Assembly: GCF_000003815.2 (NCBI RefSeq)
Contig: NC_049985.1
Span: 16,677,751 to 16,741,194 of the forward strand
Direction: 5' to 3'
DNA length: 63,444 nucleotides
Source of the DNA: Branchiostoma floridae
Taxonomy: Eukaryota; Chordata; Leptocardii; Amphioxiformes; Branchiostomatidae
Shown here: positions 21,501 through 33,100 of the stretch, piece by piece
Layout of the letters: the number at the start of each line of letters is the position of its first letter
How positions within the stretch are numbered: position 1 is the stretch's first letter
Notes under the pieces: generated by a model
What the model saw: the letters and a program-made list of their open reading frames with translations, nothing else
Told to the model about the DNA's origin: nothing
Databases searched by the model: none
Program-made: the position numbers and the translations under genes

Positions 21501-24500
21501 CGGGTCTCGACACTCTTGCATTCTCATTTCACGACTTCGTATGGGCACCTGCAGCTTGAATTATAGTCTTTTCACGCGGGGTCTTGTGTCAAGCCCAGCC
21601 TGCAGCTGCGGGTGTCCATACGAAACGATTTCACACTACCTTTTGCACTGCCCTACCTATAATTACCAGCGCTCAGTTCTCATCGGCAAACTCTCTGGGT
21701 TACTTGTACATATACTTGATTTCCACAGTCTTGCAAATAATGCCAAAGAAATGTTGATCTTACAAGGTAGTTCTTTCTGCTCCTTCAATGTCAATTGCAG
21801 AATTATAGAAGCAACACATATGTACATTGCAACAACAAACCGTTTTTAGATTCAAGTATAATTCTTTGTTTTAGTTTTCTACTCCAGTAAGGGAGATCGA
21901 CTCACGCTCACTGTTCATACTTATGTAATTATCTATTTATTATTGTCCTGTAAAATTTATTATATTCAATTCTTGTATAAGTGGCGGCGTTAATATAAGT
22001 TGAATGTAACTTGAGTCCGCCGTCACTTTGTACTCGTCCGTTTATTTGTATTTTTACATATATTTCAATAAAGAAAAAAAAACATGCTTTGATAAAGCAA
22101 TGATAGAACCGCCTGTGATAAAAACTGTAACAAGAGTTCGGAGACCTCATGAAATATTATGATTATGCAAATGACTTCCACATCTACATAATCTATGCTT
22201 GGTTATATACCCCTTTAAGTAACTTAAACAGGTTAAAATGTTGACAGTCCAATCATCTGACAGTTGCAAGAATTATAACACAATTGACAATTGAATTTTA
22301 TGCAAATTAGGAACTCATTTGCATGAATGGTTTCTGTTAATGTTTCACCTGCCATAGAATACATATTTTGCATGTATTTGTGTCCTATAATGGAAAACAA
22401 TGGAAATGTAGATTATCCTCATTAATTACGCAGATTGATTTATGATTTCATAATTAGCACTTCACTATCTATATCTAGCTTTAAAAATATATTCTGATCT
22501 GGCGAAGGAGCCATTCGACTAGTCCTGTGATTAATAATTCTAGGCTCTTCCATTATAATAGTCATCTGTATCACGTTTCTTTAACATCTGTTAGAAGTGT
22601 GATAGAGTTAGCAAACGTCTGTATAACGTTATAAATTTTAGTTATGTTAATGCTATGTTGTGTATTCAAAGGTTTTCAATTCAGCCCTCGGCTGCTATGT
22701 AGCTGGTTGATAAAGTGTTGAATAAACCATTAATTAATTCATTCATGAAAAGTAACGTTCACGAAGGTACTTATTTCCAAAGGCAAAATCAGCAGTATTC
22801 ATCCAAAAAATGAGACATTGTGAGACCGAGAGTTATGTTTGTTTGTTTGTTTGTTTGTTTGTTTGTTTGTTTGTTTGTTTTATTAGGATCTCCATTTGTG
22901 ATGTGTTATCCCTATTAAATAGAGATCCTAATAAAACAAACAAATGTGAGCTGTAGACTATAGCTTCTGACCCTGACGTTTGGGATTTTGACTTATGTCT
23001 TATTGAAAACTAGAGGTGCTGGGTTTGAATCCCCAGAAGTACAAATATTTTGCCCCTAGGAAAGGCGATTTACTCGTCTCGGGTCCACTCGGATACTGGT
23101 GTTTAACCCTCATCCGACCGATACATTTTTACGACGAATCTGACCGTATGAGGTCATTTTTGGCTCCATTTTGTTTTGCTCATAGACAGATTTCTGCTGA
23201 CTTATTGTCATTTCTATGTATTTACTGTTTCAACAGTCTATGAAAAATAGTTTGACAAGTTTTGGTGTCAGTAATTATTACTCATCATCATAATTTATGC
23301 AGGAAATAAGGAGAAACCACCTTTTGCCCTAAAAATCTACCATATTCCACTTAGGCCATGTTGATTTGATTATATGGATGACATCCTCGCTCGCACCAAT
23401 TTTCGGCCATTTCCAAAAAAAAAGAAGTTTTGGACCACACAGTAAATTGTGCAAAGCAGCTGAAAAATTAGCACAAATATTCCGTAGATTGAAAAAAAAG
23501 TATCAGAAAACAGATAACTGATGTCATAGAATGCCAAAATGAATCTAAAGTCAAAGAATAAGATGTGAAAGGACAGAAAGAAAAAAAAAAGTATTATTGG
23601 TAGGGGTTTGTACATGTACCAGTAAATTCAGGATAGGTCCAGGTTCAGGTCCAGAGGATTATTTCCAGGTGGACCTGAACCTGGACCTGATTGTCTGTTG
23701 AGACTTGAGAACTGACAATACAATGGTAATTGGTCAATTTTGCTACAAAGGAATATCTTTGGTGGATTATTGGACTACCACTGGCATTTTAAAATCCCAT
23801 CTTCATGTAATAAAGGCTAACTGTCTCTGTACCTTTGAGTTTGACTGTAGAAACTTGGTACAAGTGACTATAACCTCTACTCACTTCGCTTTTGTTGTCT
23901 TCTTGGCCCGGTAAGACTCCAAACACCTGCCGACATAGCGTGTCCATTTTGTAATTGGTGAAACCCGTTCGTCTTATTTTTTTCAGGTCTTTTTTTTTTT
24001 TTATATTAAATTATTTTTCCAAGACGAAAAAAAATGTTTTGCACTCGTATAATGTACTGGTCCCTACACCTAACTGTTGGTATACCATACTATGTGTTTG
24101 TAGTCGTATGTTCAACCTTCCTGGCCACATTGATTTCATAATAAAGCCACCTTTTTTTTTGGCCAAACTTTTTTTTTATTCGCTCGCTCGCATCAATTTT
24201 GGAGTTCCCAGAGGATGTCATCCATATAATCGAATCAACATGGCCTTACTTTAACAATGTTTTTGTCTTATCAATTTCTAAACAGTAATTTTTATGCTAC
24301 AATAATACTGATAGTATAATCATGTTAGTTGAAAAGAAAAGATACAATATTTGTGAAAAGTATAGCGAATTTATCACTTAATTCTGCACTATAGTCCGCG
24401 ATCTAAACACATACATACAATAAGTCTTATGACCCCATACGGTCGGATGAGGGTTAAGAGGATACACATTTATAGTAGCTAAGCCTCTGTCACGTTTAAG

Positions 24501-25422
24501 AATACGTGTCGATAAGATAACATAGATAAGATAACAACTAGTATGAGTGCAACAACTCTAGCATCTAGTTTGCAGCTTGTGCTTAGGGCGCGGTCACATA
24601 GGTCCTGCGATCGTTATACGATTTTTATGCCATGGGATTTTCAAACAGGTTGTGACCAACCACCGACATAGGTACGGTCCAAAACAGCATTTTATGTACA
24701 AAGACAGTTGATAAGTACATTTTTGTCTGCCCAAATGCCCGAAGTAAGCGATCGTACGACAATCGCACGACCTATATGTGACCGCGTACCAATGTGTTAG
24801 GGCGCGGTCACATAGGCCGTGCGATCACCGTACGATTTTGATGCCATAGGATTTTCTAGCTGGCTGTGAAAGAACCAAACTTACCACCGACATGGATCCA
24901 AAACAGTCAAGACAGTTGAACTTTGCAGGAGTACATTTTTTTGTACTACAAAATGCTCGAGGTTAGCGATCTTACGACGATCGCACGACCTTTGTGACCG
25001 CGCCGTTAGGCATCAAGATATTTTGACATGAACATGGACTTACCTGTATCGACTTCTGGGCATAATGAGGGCGTCAGTGTGTCGTTAACGTTTTGAAGAC
25101 CGGGACATGCAGAGTCCTCACATTCAACAACATCTACCACCTGCCTAGCGGATTGAAAACAGCCGCCGGTGCCTGCAGCGCCGTAACCCTCACAGCTGGA
25201 CTCCTGATGGTCTGCTTCTAGTCCGTACAGGACAGGACGTGTTTCAGAAATCTCTTGACTTGGTTGATAAGTGACACTTGACTCTCTGTTAAAGTTCTCA
25301 GCTCCATAGAGGTCGGGATGTGCTTCACCATGACTCAGTTGACCAGGTTCAGTGTTGTTACTGTTTGAGGGGTCGGTGAAATCATGACAGCCGTCAACAG
25401 AACGATGATTGTTGTCTTCCAT
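14468..25422 (-). CDS. Type II membrane mucin-stalk NHL-repeat protein
   Basis: Minus-strand exons: 25422-25044, 20071-19898, 17449-17277, 16278-15645, 15315-14468. They total 2208 nt in one frame (735 aa). Exon 1 begins MEDNNHRSVDGCHDF with A at -3; it and exon 2 form an acidic cytoplasmic tail (HVYDNDDDVDNL). Exon 3 ends this with a basic CEKTLRCSCLFR and one membrane helix (VFANVAVASLCWVVVTVIMY). Exon 4 is a Ser/Thr/Pro-rich stalk of about 14 twelve-residue repeats (SSRGATVPPASY). Exon 5 is an NHL beta-propeller of about six blades (GVAVSADSEIFVTDLENRRV; DIAIDWEGYLWIVGE; WGIAVGPDGQLVVT). NHL propellers bind protein or RNA ligands; here it would be extracellular. Most NHL proteins are TRIM-type and soluble, so this architecture is unusual. 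There is no RING or B-box. Ligand unknown. Confidence 0.85.
15511..15550. repeat. (AC)10(GC)10 alternating tract, Z-DNA candidate
   Basis: Forty bases of strict purine-pyrimidine alternation, ten AC followed by ten GC dinucleotides, in the last intron of the NHL gene about 100 bp from the mucin minisatellite. Such tracts adopt Z-DNA under negative supercoiling. Confidence 0.85.
15660..16180 (-). repeat. Coding 36-bp minisatellite of the mucin stalk
   Basis: About 14 units of 36 bp (GAGCTGTAGGAGGCCGGTGG plus a variable GTACCGTGGCACC or GTACGGCGGTACC part on the plus strand). Splice phase fixes the coding frame as SSRGATVPPASY/SSRGTAVPPPSY. Because the unit is 12 codons without stops, three minus frames and one plus frame are open across it; the others are shadows. 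Confidence 0.92.
16935..17263. mobile_element. TACGTG-rich MITE, copy 1
   Basis: Ends are inverted: GGGCACAACCCGCCGTACGTGC at the left, and GCGGGTTGTGCCCTTAGC at the right. It contains ACGTGCCAAAACGTGGGCA and GGATCCGTAAGTGGTAAGTA. It inserts only about 14 bp beyond the splice donor of NHL exon 3. Confidence 0.88.
18248..19079. other. Assembly gap (832 N)
   Basis: Run of N in intron 2 of the NHL gene. Long open frames drawn across it are artefacts. Confidence 0.99.
19080..19342. mobile_element. Hairpin retroposon, 3' part (left end in gap)
   Basis: Two inverted arms (CATCAATGCAGAATG..ACAAAACATT and its complement) flank a ~50-bp loop, followed by GATGAAGACGACAG..GAAACGTC and a terminus TTGTTCGATTGATCTACC..CTATTTACGGA. 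The same sequence order occurs in the complete copy at 52123-52883. Confidence 0.75.
19374..22330. repeat. Local duplication flanking NHL exon 2
   Basis: 19374-19890 and 20108-22330 (minus the LINE at 20195-22079) are homologous: both contain GTCATTTTAGTA, the TTGCTTGAAGCTGAAGAAAC block and ACATCTACATAATCTATGC. The first copy keeps the empty site of the LINE that sits in the second, and carries its own ~200-bp insertion near 19580-19785. Confidence 0.85.
20195..22079 (+). mobile_element. 5'-truncated jockey/CR1-like LINE with 11-bp TSD
   Basis: Encodes most of a LINE reverse transcriptase in two frames: about 20195 to 21180, then to 21849. RT motifs visible are SVFLDFSKAFDKVWH (motif A), AGVPQGSVLDPLLFLVYIND and FADDSSLL (motif C). 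A C-terminal Cys/His segment (CSCGCPYETISHYLLHCP) follows. A frameshift near 21180 breaks the ORF, and the endonuclease is missing. The 3' end is AATAAAG plus an A-run. AAACATGCTTT at 20184-20194 and 22080-22090 is the target duplication; the paralogous empty site near 19444 confirms it. It lies antisense in intron 1 of the NHL gene. Confidence 0.93.
22331..23009. other. NHL intron 1, simple-repeat segment
   Basis: AT-rich DNA with a GTTT run at about 22838-22880 and, next to it, AGGATCTCCATTTG..AATAGAGATCCTAATAAAAC, an imperfect inverted repeat resembling LINE tails. No gene seen. Confidence 0.4.
23010..23102 (+). mobile_element. tRNA-type SINE fragment
   Basis: GTGCTGGGTTTGAATCCCCAG resembles a pol III B box, followed by TTTTGCCCCTAGGAAAGGCGA as in the fuller copy at 59243. 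It stops where the TTAA-flanked element begins at 23103. Confidence 0.55.
23353..24247. repeat. Inner inverted repeats of the TTAA element
   Basis: GGCCATGTTGATTTGATTAT..GGATGACATCCTC at the left and its near-complement at 24209-24247 define arms of about 45 bp. The family recurs at 6619-7017. It is either a MITE nested in the piggyBac-like element or a subterminal part of it. Confidence 0.65.
23635..23688. repeat. Perfect 19-bp hairpin (AGGTCCAGGTTC...)
   Basis: Arms 23635-23653 and 23670-23688 are exact complements with a 16-nt loop. Each arm itself repeats AGGTCCAGGTTCAGGTCC, so alternative pairings exist. Confidence 0.85.
24586..24788. mobile_element. GGGCGCGGTCACA MITE, first of a pair
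   Basis: The left terminus GGGCGCGGTCACATAGG is preceded by TTA; the right terminus near 24776-24788 is its imperfect complement. Interior GATCGTTATACGATTTTTATG is shared with the second copy and with remnants in the lectin introns. Confidence 0.75.
24800..25005. mobile_element. GGGCGCGGTCACA MITE with TTA duplication, second copy
   Basis: Termini GGGCGCGGTCACATAGGCC and its complement ending GTGACCGCGCCG are flanked by TTA on both sides (24797-24799, 25006-25008). A 3-bp TTA/TAA target duplication suggests the PIF/Harbinger class. It ends about 40 bp from the donor of NHL exon 1. Confidence 0.82.
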
Positions 25423-26898
25423 TGTACTTTCGGCTGTCCGGTCACGGAGAGACCAAAACAACGGAACTTACGACGTCCACCAAACGGCCTCTTTCCTCGA
25501 AACTGCAATGAAACTTTAACTAGATACAGAACGAGTTCCAAATGCAGACAAGCAAAGTTGTTTACACTTTTTCTTTACTAGACTAATCAGGTACGCCCTT
25601 ATTAATTCGCTTCTTATATATGACTTCTATGCTTCTCAAGAATATGAATAAGCCTTTTTTCTTGTGAATTTATGATTATCGTCACAAGGTATGTGTTGTT
25701 CTTGCTACTCACTGGGATAAAAGAAAAGACGTAGACATTAATCGAACATAATGGTGCTTTCTGCGCAACTTGTGACCGAACAGTGTTATGTGTGGAAAGC
25801 CTTTGGCTCTTGAAACAGTACTAGTACCAGCAAGGAGGTTGAGAGAGTTATTCTCTCAAAGAGCAAATGTCTGTAAGGGTCAATGGTGGCAGGGGTAAAC
25901 AAATCTATTTGGCTCATATTTTGCACAGTGATAGTACTTGGTCCACAACCCATCAAAATAGCTTTCTTTCAAATCAAAACTCTTTTTGCCATGGTAACGG
26001 GCAAAACAAGTTTTCTGGCCATTGTCCCCAATTTCCGCATCTCAAAAACACGGAAATCAGCATACTTTTAATGGCATTGGTACTGTGACACCATTGAACG
26101 TATCGTCAAAACAAAACAAGATCTGAATATCTTTATTGGCTTTTTAAAAATGGTTATGAAATGTTCAATGAGATTAATTTTAGCGCTTGGGCAGCATCAA
26201 AACAATACAATGTTTCAAGCTTCTAAAAATTTAACTTTTGGTACAACTTTGTAACGTTATAAGTGCCGCTCTGGTAATTTTGTTGGCTTGATATTTATAC
26301 CCAGTATAGATAATTTGTATATCTAACATACATGAATGCTTGTAGAGTTTTGGATCGTGAAAATAAGTCACGTGGTTGTCCCTGAAAGTAGGCCACCTTT
26401 TGCATTTGGTGAAAATTTTAGCAATGCTCAAACAAAGTACTCAACGTGACAAAGGAAATCTTATTTAGAATTCGCTCACTCGGTAGTTTTATTTGGTGGT
26501 TACAGCAAATAAAGGACCAGGCTTTATGGCACCATATACACCTCGGGGCGGTTCATTAACCCTTAATAAATATTACTTTGCGTTCGTTTTAAAAGAAGTT
26601 TGTTTACATTTAGGAAACATTTCCTTTTCGATTATGAATTTGTCTAATGCTGTCACAATGCACAAAGGTCAATTGTTTTGCTATTTGGAATAAACCAAGT
26701 TGGGCATTGATTTTCAATGCAAGTATTCAATGCATGGAATGCAATGTTACCACTCGTGATACGATTATCAATTTCTGGGGTCCCTTTTATTAATCAGGGT
26801 AGCGCGTAAGCTCCCCCTGTAGCGAATAGGAGATTCCATCCATGACGTCACATCCTTTGAGTTTTCTCGGACATCTTGTGAAAATCATTAGCCCCAGT
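25423..26898. other. Divergent intergenic region, NHL gene and receptor B
   Basis: Contains the 5' flanks of two genes transcribed away from each other. No element of the shared receptor promoter is seen beyond 26899. Open frames at 25867-26693 show no domain. Confidence 0.5.
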
Positions 26899-26918
26899 AC
26901 TTCCTCATTTCGAGGAAG
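26899..26918 (+). promoter_or_regulatory. PU.1/ETS-type site pair upstream of receptor B
   Basis: ACTTCCTC at 26899-26906 and GAGGAAG at 26912-26918 form an inverted pair five bases apart. They lie 63 bp before the ATG at 26962. ACTTCCTC is the complement of GAGGAAGT, the consensus core bound by PU.1-class ETS factors. Confidence 0.55.
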
Positions 26919-26961
26919 ACGACAATCTCGGCAAAGCACACTGAAGGTGAAGCGATCCGCC

Positions 26962-27101
26962 ATGAGACCACTGTTGACTATCATCCTGCAAATCCTGCTG
27001 AAAGCTGGCCTTTTCTTAGGAGTTGGATCATCAGGTAAACTTGTTACCTTAGGGCACTGTCGCGAAAATGGAGATATTGTTTTGTGTGTGTGTCTCTCTC
27101 C

Positions 27102-27160
<59 letters not shown>

Positions 27161-30100
27161 TTTTTGTGTGTTTGTGTTTCCGGATTTTTGGAGTTAGCAT
27201 AACTCTAGAACCTCTTGATGAATTGCGATGATATTTGGCATGTGGGTAGTTGTTTGAAAGACAAAGGTCAAGCTCAATTTTGGGCCCCCTAGTGCATAGC
27301 CCTGGTACTGCAGCAGAACCTTTTTTCGTCGGATTTTCCGCGAGGAAATCTAAGAAGGCCTGTGCATGCTCGTTTCCGTAAGGCGAAGGCAGACCTTTTA
27401 AAGTTCCTGTAATTTGTGACGAGCATGATAATGAATTCATAGTAAAGCTATAACGTTATTATCTTACGTAATTCGTAGTTTGCCCTCCTACTTCAGAAAA
27501 GTGAGTACAAATTGTTTGTATAAAAGAATTCTCCTACATCCTATATTCTAATGATGCAGTGTGTAGTGGTATGTGGGTAGGTATCAGAAACACGAAAGTC
27601 AAGGTCAACCTTGGGCCCCTGCAGTGTGTTTATCACCGTGATGTATTCTTACACCAGACGTAACCGGTCCATTGCGCTGTTATCACAATATATAATGACG
27701 TAGTTTTGTTTTCGTTGTTTAGGGCAGAAGATGCAGTATCGGAACTTTATTTGACCTCTGAGTCACTTTTGCTCATTTCCGTTCTTAACTATTTTTAGTC
27801 TGTCACCAATGTTGCGTTATCGTCTGTGTTATCGCCTGGTTTCTCTTGTAACAGGATGTTAGGTATACGTTACATTTGAAATATGCCTAGTCATCCTACT
27901 CTCCAAGCAGAGGTTGGTTGCGAAGATTGTGACCTTTCAACCATATCTCTATTTCATATTGCAAACATAAACCAATACAAATAAACAAACAAATAGACAC
28001 ACTGGAGTCACAAACATTGTGCCCTTGCACTTCAGTACATATCCGCACAGCGCGCTATTTTCAGTGCACACTGACCCTTAAAGCGTATTTATCCAATGCC
28101 GTATCTATACGTTCATCCTAGATTGTTCCTCTCCGCTCGGAATGGAGTCAGGGGCCATCCGAGACAGTCAGATATCTGCATCGTCTTCATTTAACGCATA
28201 CCGAAATCCACGTCTGAATGGGAACAGTGAATGGCGAGCTGACGTCATCAATCAGAACCAATGGTTACAGGTTGATCTGCAGAACAGAGCCATGGTATCC
28301 GGAATCCAGACACAGGGGCGCCGAACAGATACGGCACGGTTCGTGACATCATTTACGGTGTCATATTCTGATGATGGAACAAACTGGACAGTATTCACCG
28401 AAGGCGCACATGAAGCAAAGGTATGGTGAAGACGAGAAACGTGTCGTTTTCCCTTACTCTCTTTTCTTTTCTTGTAAATTCGTCTTAAAATTAACCTAGA
28501 AGGTGTCATTTATTTGTATTTTTATATGTACTTGTGGCTTTGTGTATTTCCTTTTTAACTCGAGATGCAGTGGATGGATGCCTACGATACGTGATTGGTT
28601 GGTATGGTTTAGGAAAAAAGAAGGTTTCGATAATGTCTCTCCTAGCGGATATCAACGGCACTGAAGCGGATCGTCGAATGTTGATATTTTGCAATCTGGA
28701 CATGCTATAGCCATTATTTTGGGAGGTAGATAGTTCTTGGCACAGAAAATAAGTGGAGTAGATTTGGGGTCATTTGCGAAAACTACATTCAAGTTCATCT
28801 CTTTGTTTAGGTTTTCATAGGAAATAATGACTCATTCAACATCCAAGACAACACGTTGGACCCACCTATCATCGCGAGGTACATCAGGGTCAACCCACGG
28901 ACATGGAACAGGTGTGGTTATCAACGGTGCATCACGATGCGGATAGAGCTGCTTGGCTGTGATCTCAATGGAGGTAAGAAAGTACTATTAGAGATACCTA
29001 GTATATACCACAGTAAGACCTATCCATAAGAGTCAGACTGCATAGGACACTATATCATCAGGCTCGCTCCAAAAAAGAAAATATCCCAATCCGATGGTCA
29101 GCCTCTAATGTCGTGCTCCCAGAACATTACGTAGACTGATTTTCGGTGTTTTGTTTTTCAAAGTACCCTTTCCAGGATGAAATAGCACAGAAACGTTGCC
29201 ATATTGCAATATTGAATACACTCTGACAATACATCGCTCACTACTACAAAAAAACGTCCAAAGAGAACAAGATTGAGGGTTTTACAAATGAACTTTTTTT
29301 GTGTATTTTCTAAGCCACAACAGAACCGACTGATCTATCCACTACCGTATCGTCTCACATCAAAGGTAAGGAGAAATTAACTGCATACTGATATAAACAT
29401 TAATTTCGGCAAGACAATATTCTTATCAGAACTATCGACATGTAGATTTGTAAATCTAACTTTACCAGAAAGTATTATTATAATACCAACATGACTTGGA
29501 TATGAACAGCATGCATCTCTTCCGACATAGACGCCGTAATAGGTGGAGCAGTAGCTGCCGGGGTCGTCATTTTCATCATTACCGTCACTGTCTCCATCTT
29601 CTTTGTTAAAAGGTTAGTAAGGGTGTTTTGTTTTGACATCGGCTGCAGTAAATTTCCAATAGTCTTTTAAGCTTAGAGAGCGTATGAGTATCCCATACAA
29701 CTTGAAATTGTAACAAAGTGTCTTTCTTTTTCTTTTTTTCACTTTTTTTTTTTATTATTTATTTATTGTATTTTCAATTATTTACACACAGAACAAAGAA
29801 GAGCCTCCCTTTGAATATAAAGCTAAATGTCTAACAGCCACATTGTATACATTATCACAGATCACATCATATAAATATCATTATGTCATTATTCTCGTTA
29901 TTCATTTTCGCTATCAAAGCATTACTTAATATAATTTTATCATCACATTGTAACACATTATATCATAAGACCATATTAACATGATATTAGATCATTGTAC
30001 ATCGTTTTATCGTGTTATTGTAACATATTAATCAAATATCATTCTCGTATCGTATTTATATTAGTTCGTAATTATTTCTACCTTTTTAAATTCAAATCAA

Positions 30101-33100
30101 AAACACAAGGTTCCCCACTTACCCCGATGCTTCTCCAGCTTCCCTCTCCGAGATGCAATAAGACGTTCAGTTTTTTCAAAAGTATATATCAGTTTTTTAA
30201 AGGCCTGGAAGTTTATCATTTTAAAGCGTCTACACCGGAAAATAAAAACTTTACCTAACAAAATAATCAAATTTTTCAGTGGGGGCGCATCGTTACATGT
30301 ATCTCCAAATATGATAATAAAGGCGTTTAGGTCAAAATCTATAGAAGTTTCCACTCGTAACCAACTTTGTACATCATTCCAAAAGGATACAACATGCGGA
30401 CACTCCCAGAAAACATGAGTATAGGACTCTACATCATCGTGACAGAAAGAACAGGAGTTAGAGTCTATTAATTTCCATATATGTAGAATTTTGTTACAAG
30501 GTAAAAATTTATTAATTAAACGGTATTGAAAGTATCTAGCACTAGGATCAATAGTACATCTGTATAAATTTGTAAATACTTCTCGCCATGGTATAGGTTT
30601 GTCAAAATAATAGAACCAAGAAAGTCTAGTATTGTGTGCAAGGCTGACCTCGTTCATGGACGTAAGAAAGTAGATATACATGCTTTTATTGATTTTTATA
30701 TTTCGTAACCATTTATAATTTTTTTGAAAGGGCAGGCACACAAGGTCTTTACGCTTCTCAGTACTAAGTATTTTTTTCCATTTACCGGGAATAGCTGAAA
30801 TAAGTTGTAGATATTTATGTTGGTCACAAGCATTTGGGAAATTTGTACTGAATTCATCATAAGACATAAAATTGCCGTCCGGGGACAGCAAGTCATTTAT
30901 GAAATATATATTCCTATTCATAAAAGCTATCAAACAAACAGTTTTACCATCAATGATAATATTAGAGTTTAAACAAATTACTTGTTGTCGTATATTTGCC
31001 GGCACGTGGGCTCTACGTGCTGAAATTGAAACCAGGCCATAAAAACTTCAGAAAAAAATCCTTTTAAACAAAGGTTTATCACCGAGGACAGCTGGTAAAA
31101 AGGAAATAAACTATGACTAAGTTGAGGATGGAAGACTGTTACCCAGGAGGAAAACCATTCGGGATGAGAATAAAGTTTGGGTACCCATGAAGCTTTTATA
31201 GAAGTGTTGAATGCGCGTAAGTTTTTTAAATTTAGTCCTCCATTTTCCGATGTATTGTATAAAACCCTCCGTGCAACTCGTTCAGGACCGTTGTCCCAAA
31301 TAAAAGAAAATATCTTCTTTTCATATACTTTGAAAAAGGAATCGTTAGGGGATGGTAAGACTTGAAATAGATTTGTAAATTGGGGAACCACCAAGGTGTT
31401 AATAATAACAATTTTACCATACAGGGATAGATATTTATTCTTCATAGGTCGCAATAGTCTATCTAATCTCTCCAATCTGGGTTCGAAATTAACGCTTGTA
31501 ATTAAATTTAAATCAACGGGAATATTGATACCTAGTAGGTCAACATCCCCGTCAACCCACTGTATCGGTAGATGAGTGGGCAAACGAAAATTCGTGGCTT
31601 TTAAGGGACCTAATCGTAATATTTTGCATTTATCTACATTCAAAGAAAGACCTGAGATATTGGAAAAACGCTCTAAATCAGACAACAAGGCATAAAATGA
31701 CTCTAGCTTTGGTTCGAATGGAAAATTTGAATCGTCGGCGTACTGCGATATCTTTGTAATCTTTTCATATATCTTTAAACCCCGAATAGAAGGATTAGAC
31801 CTAATCTTAATAGCAAGAATCTCAACCGCCATGAGAAAAAGATATGGGGACAATGGACATCCTTGGCGAACTCCGCGACTTAATATGAAGGGGTCTGAAA
31901 TATAACCGCTGTTTATGACGCAACTCGTTGTTTTTTCATATAAGACCTTTACCCATGTAATTAGCTGTGGACCAAAGTTGAAGAATTCTAAAGCTTTAAA
32001 CATGAAATCCCACCTTAACGTGTCAAATGCTTTTTTAAAATCAGCTACAAATATTAACCCAGGTTTACTCTCTTGATCGTAATGTTCTATTGTGTCTATT
32101 AGTCTTCTAATATTGTCGCCTATATACCTATCCTTAATAAACCCTGTCTGATCCTGTTCAATTATGTCCGTAATTACATGTTTAATTCTCAAAGATATGC
32201 ATTTGGAAAGTATTCTTGTGTCACAACCTAAAAGGGTAAGGGGGCGCCAATTCCCCATGGCAGTTGGGTCCTTGTCTATACCTTTACTGTCTTTTTTGAG
32301 TAGCAATGAAATAAGTCCTTTTCTTTGAGTTTCTGAGAGACATCCATTACCAAATGAATAATTAAAACATGTTAACATTGGTTTTTTAAAGACATCAAAA
32401 AAAATCTTATAGACTTCTATAGGTATACCATCAATCCCTGGTGATTTCCCAGCCTGAAATGAATGTATTGCATTTTTCAATTCTTCTTCGGTTATTAGAC
32501 CTTCACAAAGTTGCTGTTGCTCATCTGATAAACGTTTACCATAGTCCTCGGGGAAAAAACCATCACAATTTACATCAGAAAGAGGCATTGGAATATCTTC
32601 AAAAGAGTACAGTTCAGAATAAAAATTAACCTGATCAGAAAGAATGTCTTTTGGGTTAGAAGTTACCTCCCCCGAGGGCCTTTTGAGTCGTTGTATATTT
32701 TTTCTTGTATAATTACGGTGAATTAGATTTATAAAATATTTAGTGCACCTTTCCCCCAGCTCCATCCAACGTGATTTTGACCTTAACAAGATACCATTAA
32801 GACGTTCATTATACAACGATTCTAATAACTTTTGTTTATAAATTAATTCATCTAGTTGGGCGGGTGGGGGAGAGGCGACACTATCAATTTGACTCTGCAA
32901 CATATTAATTTCGTCAATCAGTTCTTTTTCTTTCATCAGGTATTGTTTTTTTCTCCAGCTACTAAATTTAATACAGTGACCACGAAAAAAGCACTTTGCC
33001 GTATCCCAGACAATTTGAGGATTTGCGGTGTTGACGTTATTTTTAAAAAATTCTGACATAATTTGTTTGGTCTGTACAAGAAAAAGTTTGTCATCAAGAA

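Larger units (their letters stand above)
23107..24453. mobile_element. piggyBac-like non-autonomous element (TTAA)
   Basis: TTAA at 23103-23106 and 24454-24457 flank inverted termini CCCTCATCCGACCG...CGGTCGGATGAGGG. TTAA targets and CCC-starting termini are the piggyBac hallmark. There is no transposase frame in its 1347 bp. It contains a second set of inverted repeats (23353/24247) and a strong hairpin (23635-23688). Confidence 0.82.

Noticed and set aside
26790-27440. 216-aa minus frame with a His-Thr run
   Set aside because: The run is the antisense of a TG microsatellite, and the frame overlaps receptor B exon 1.
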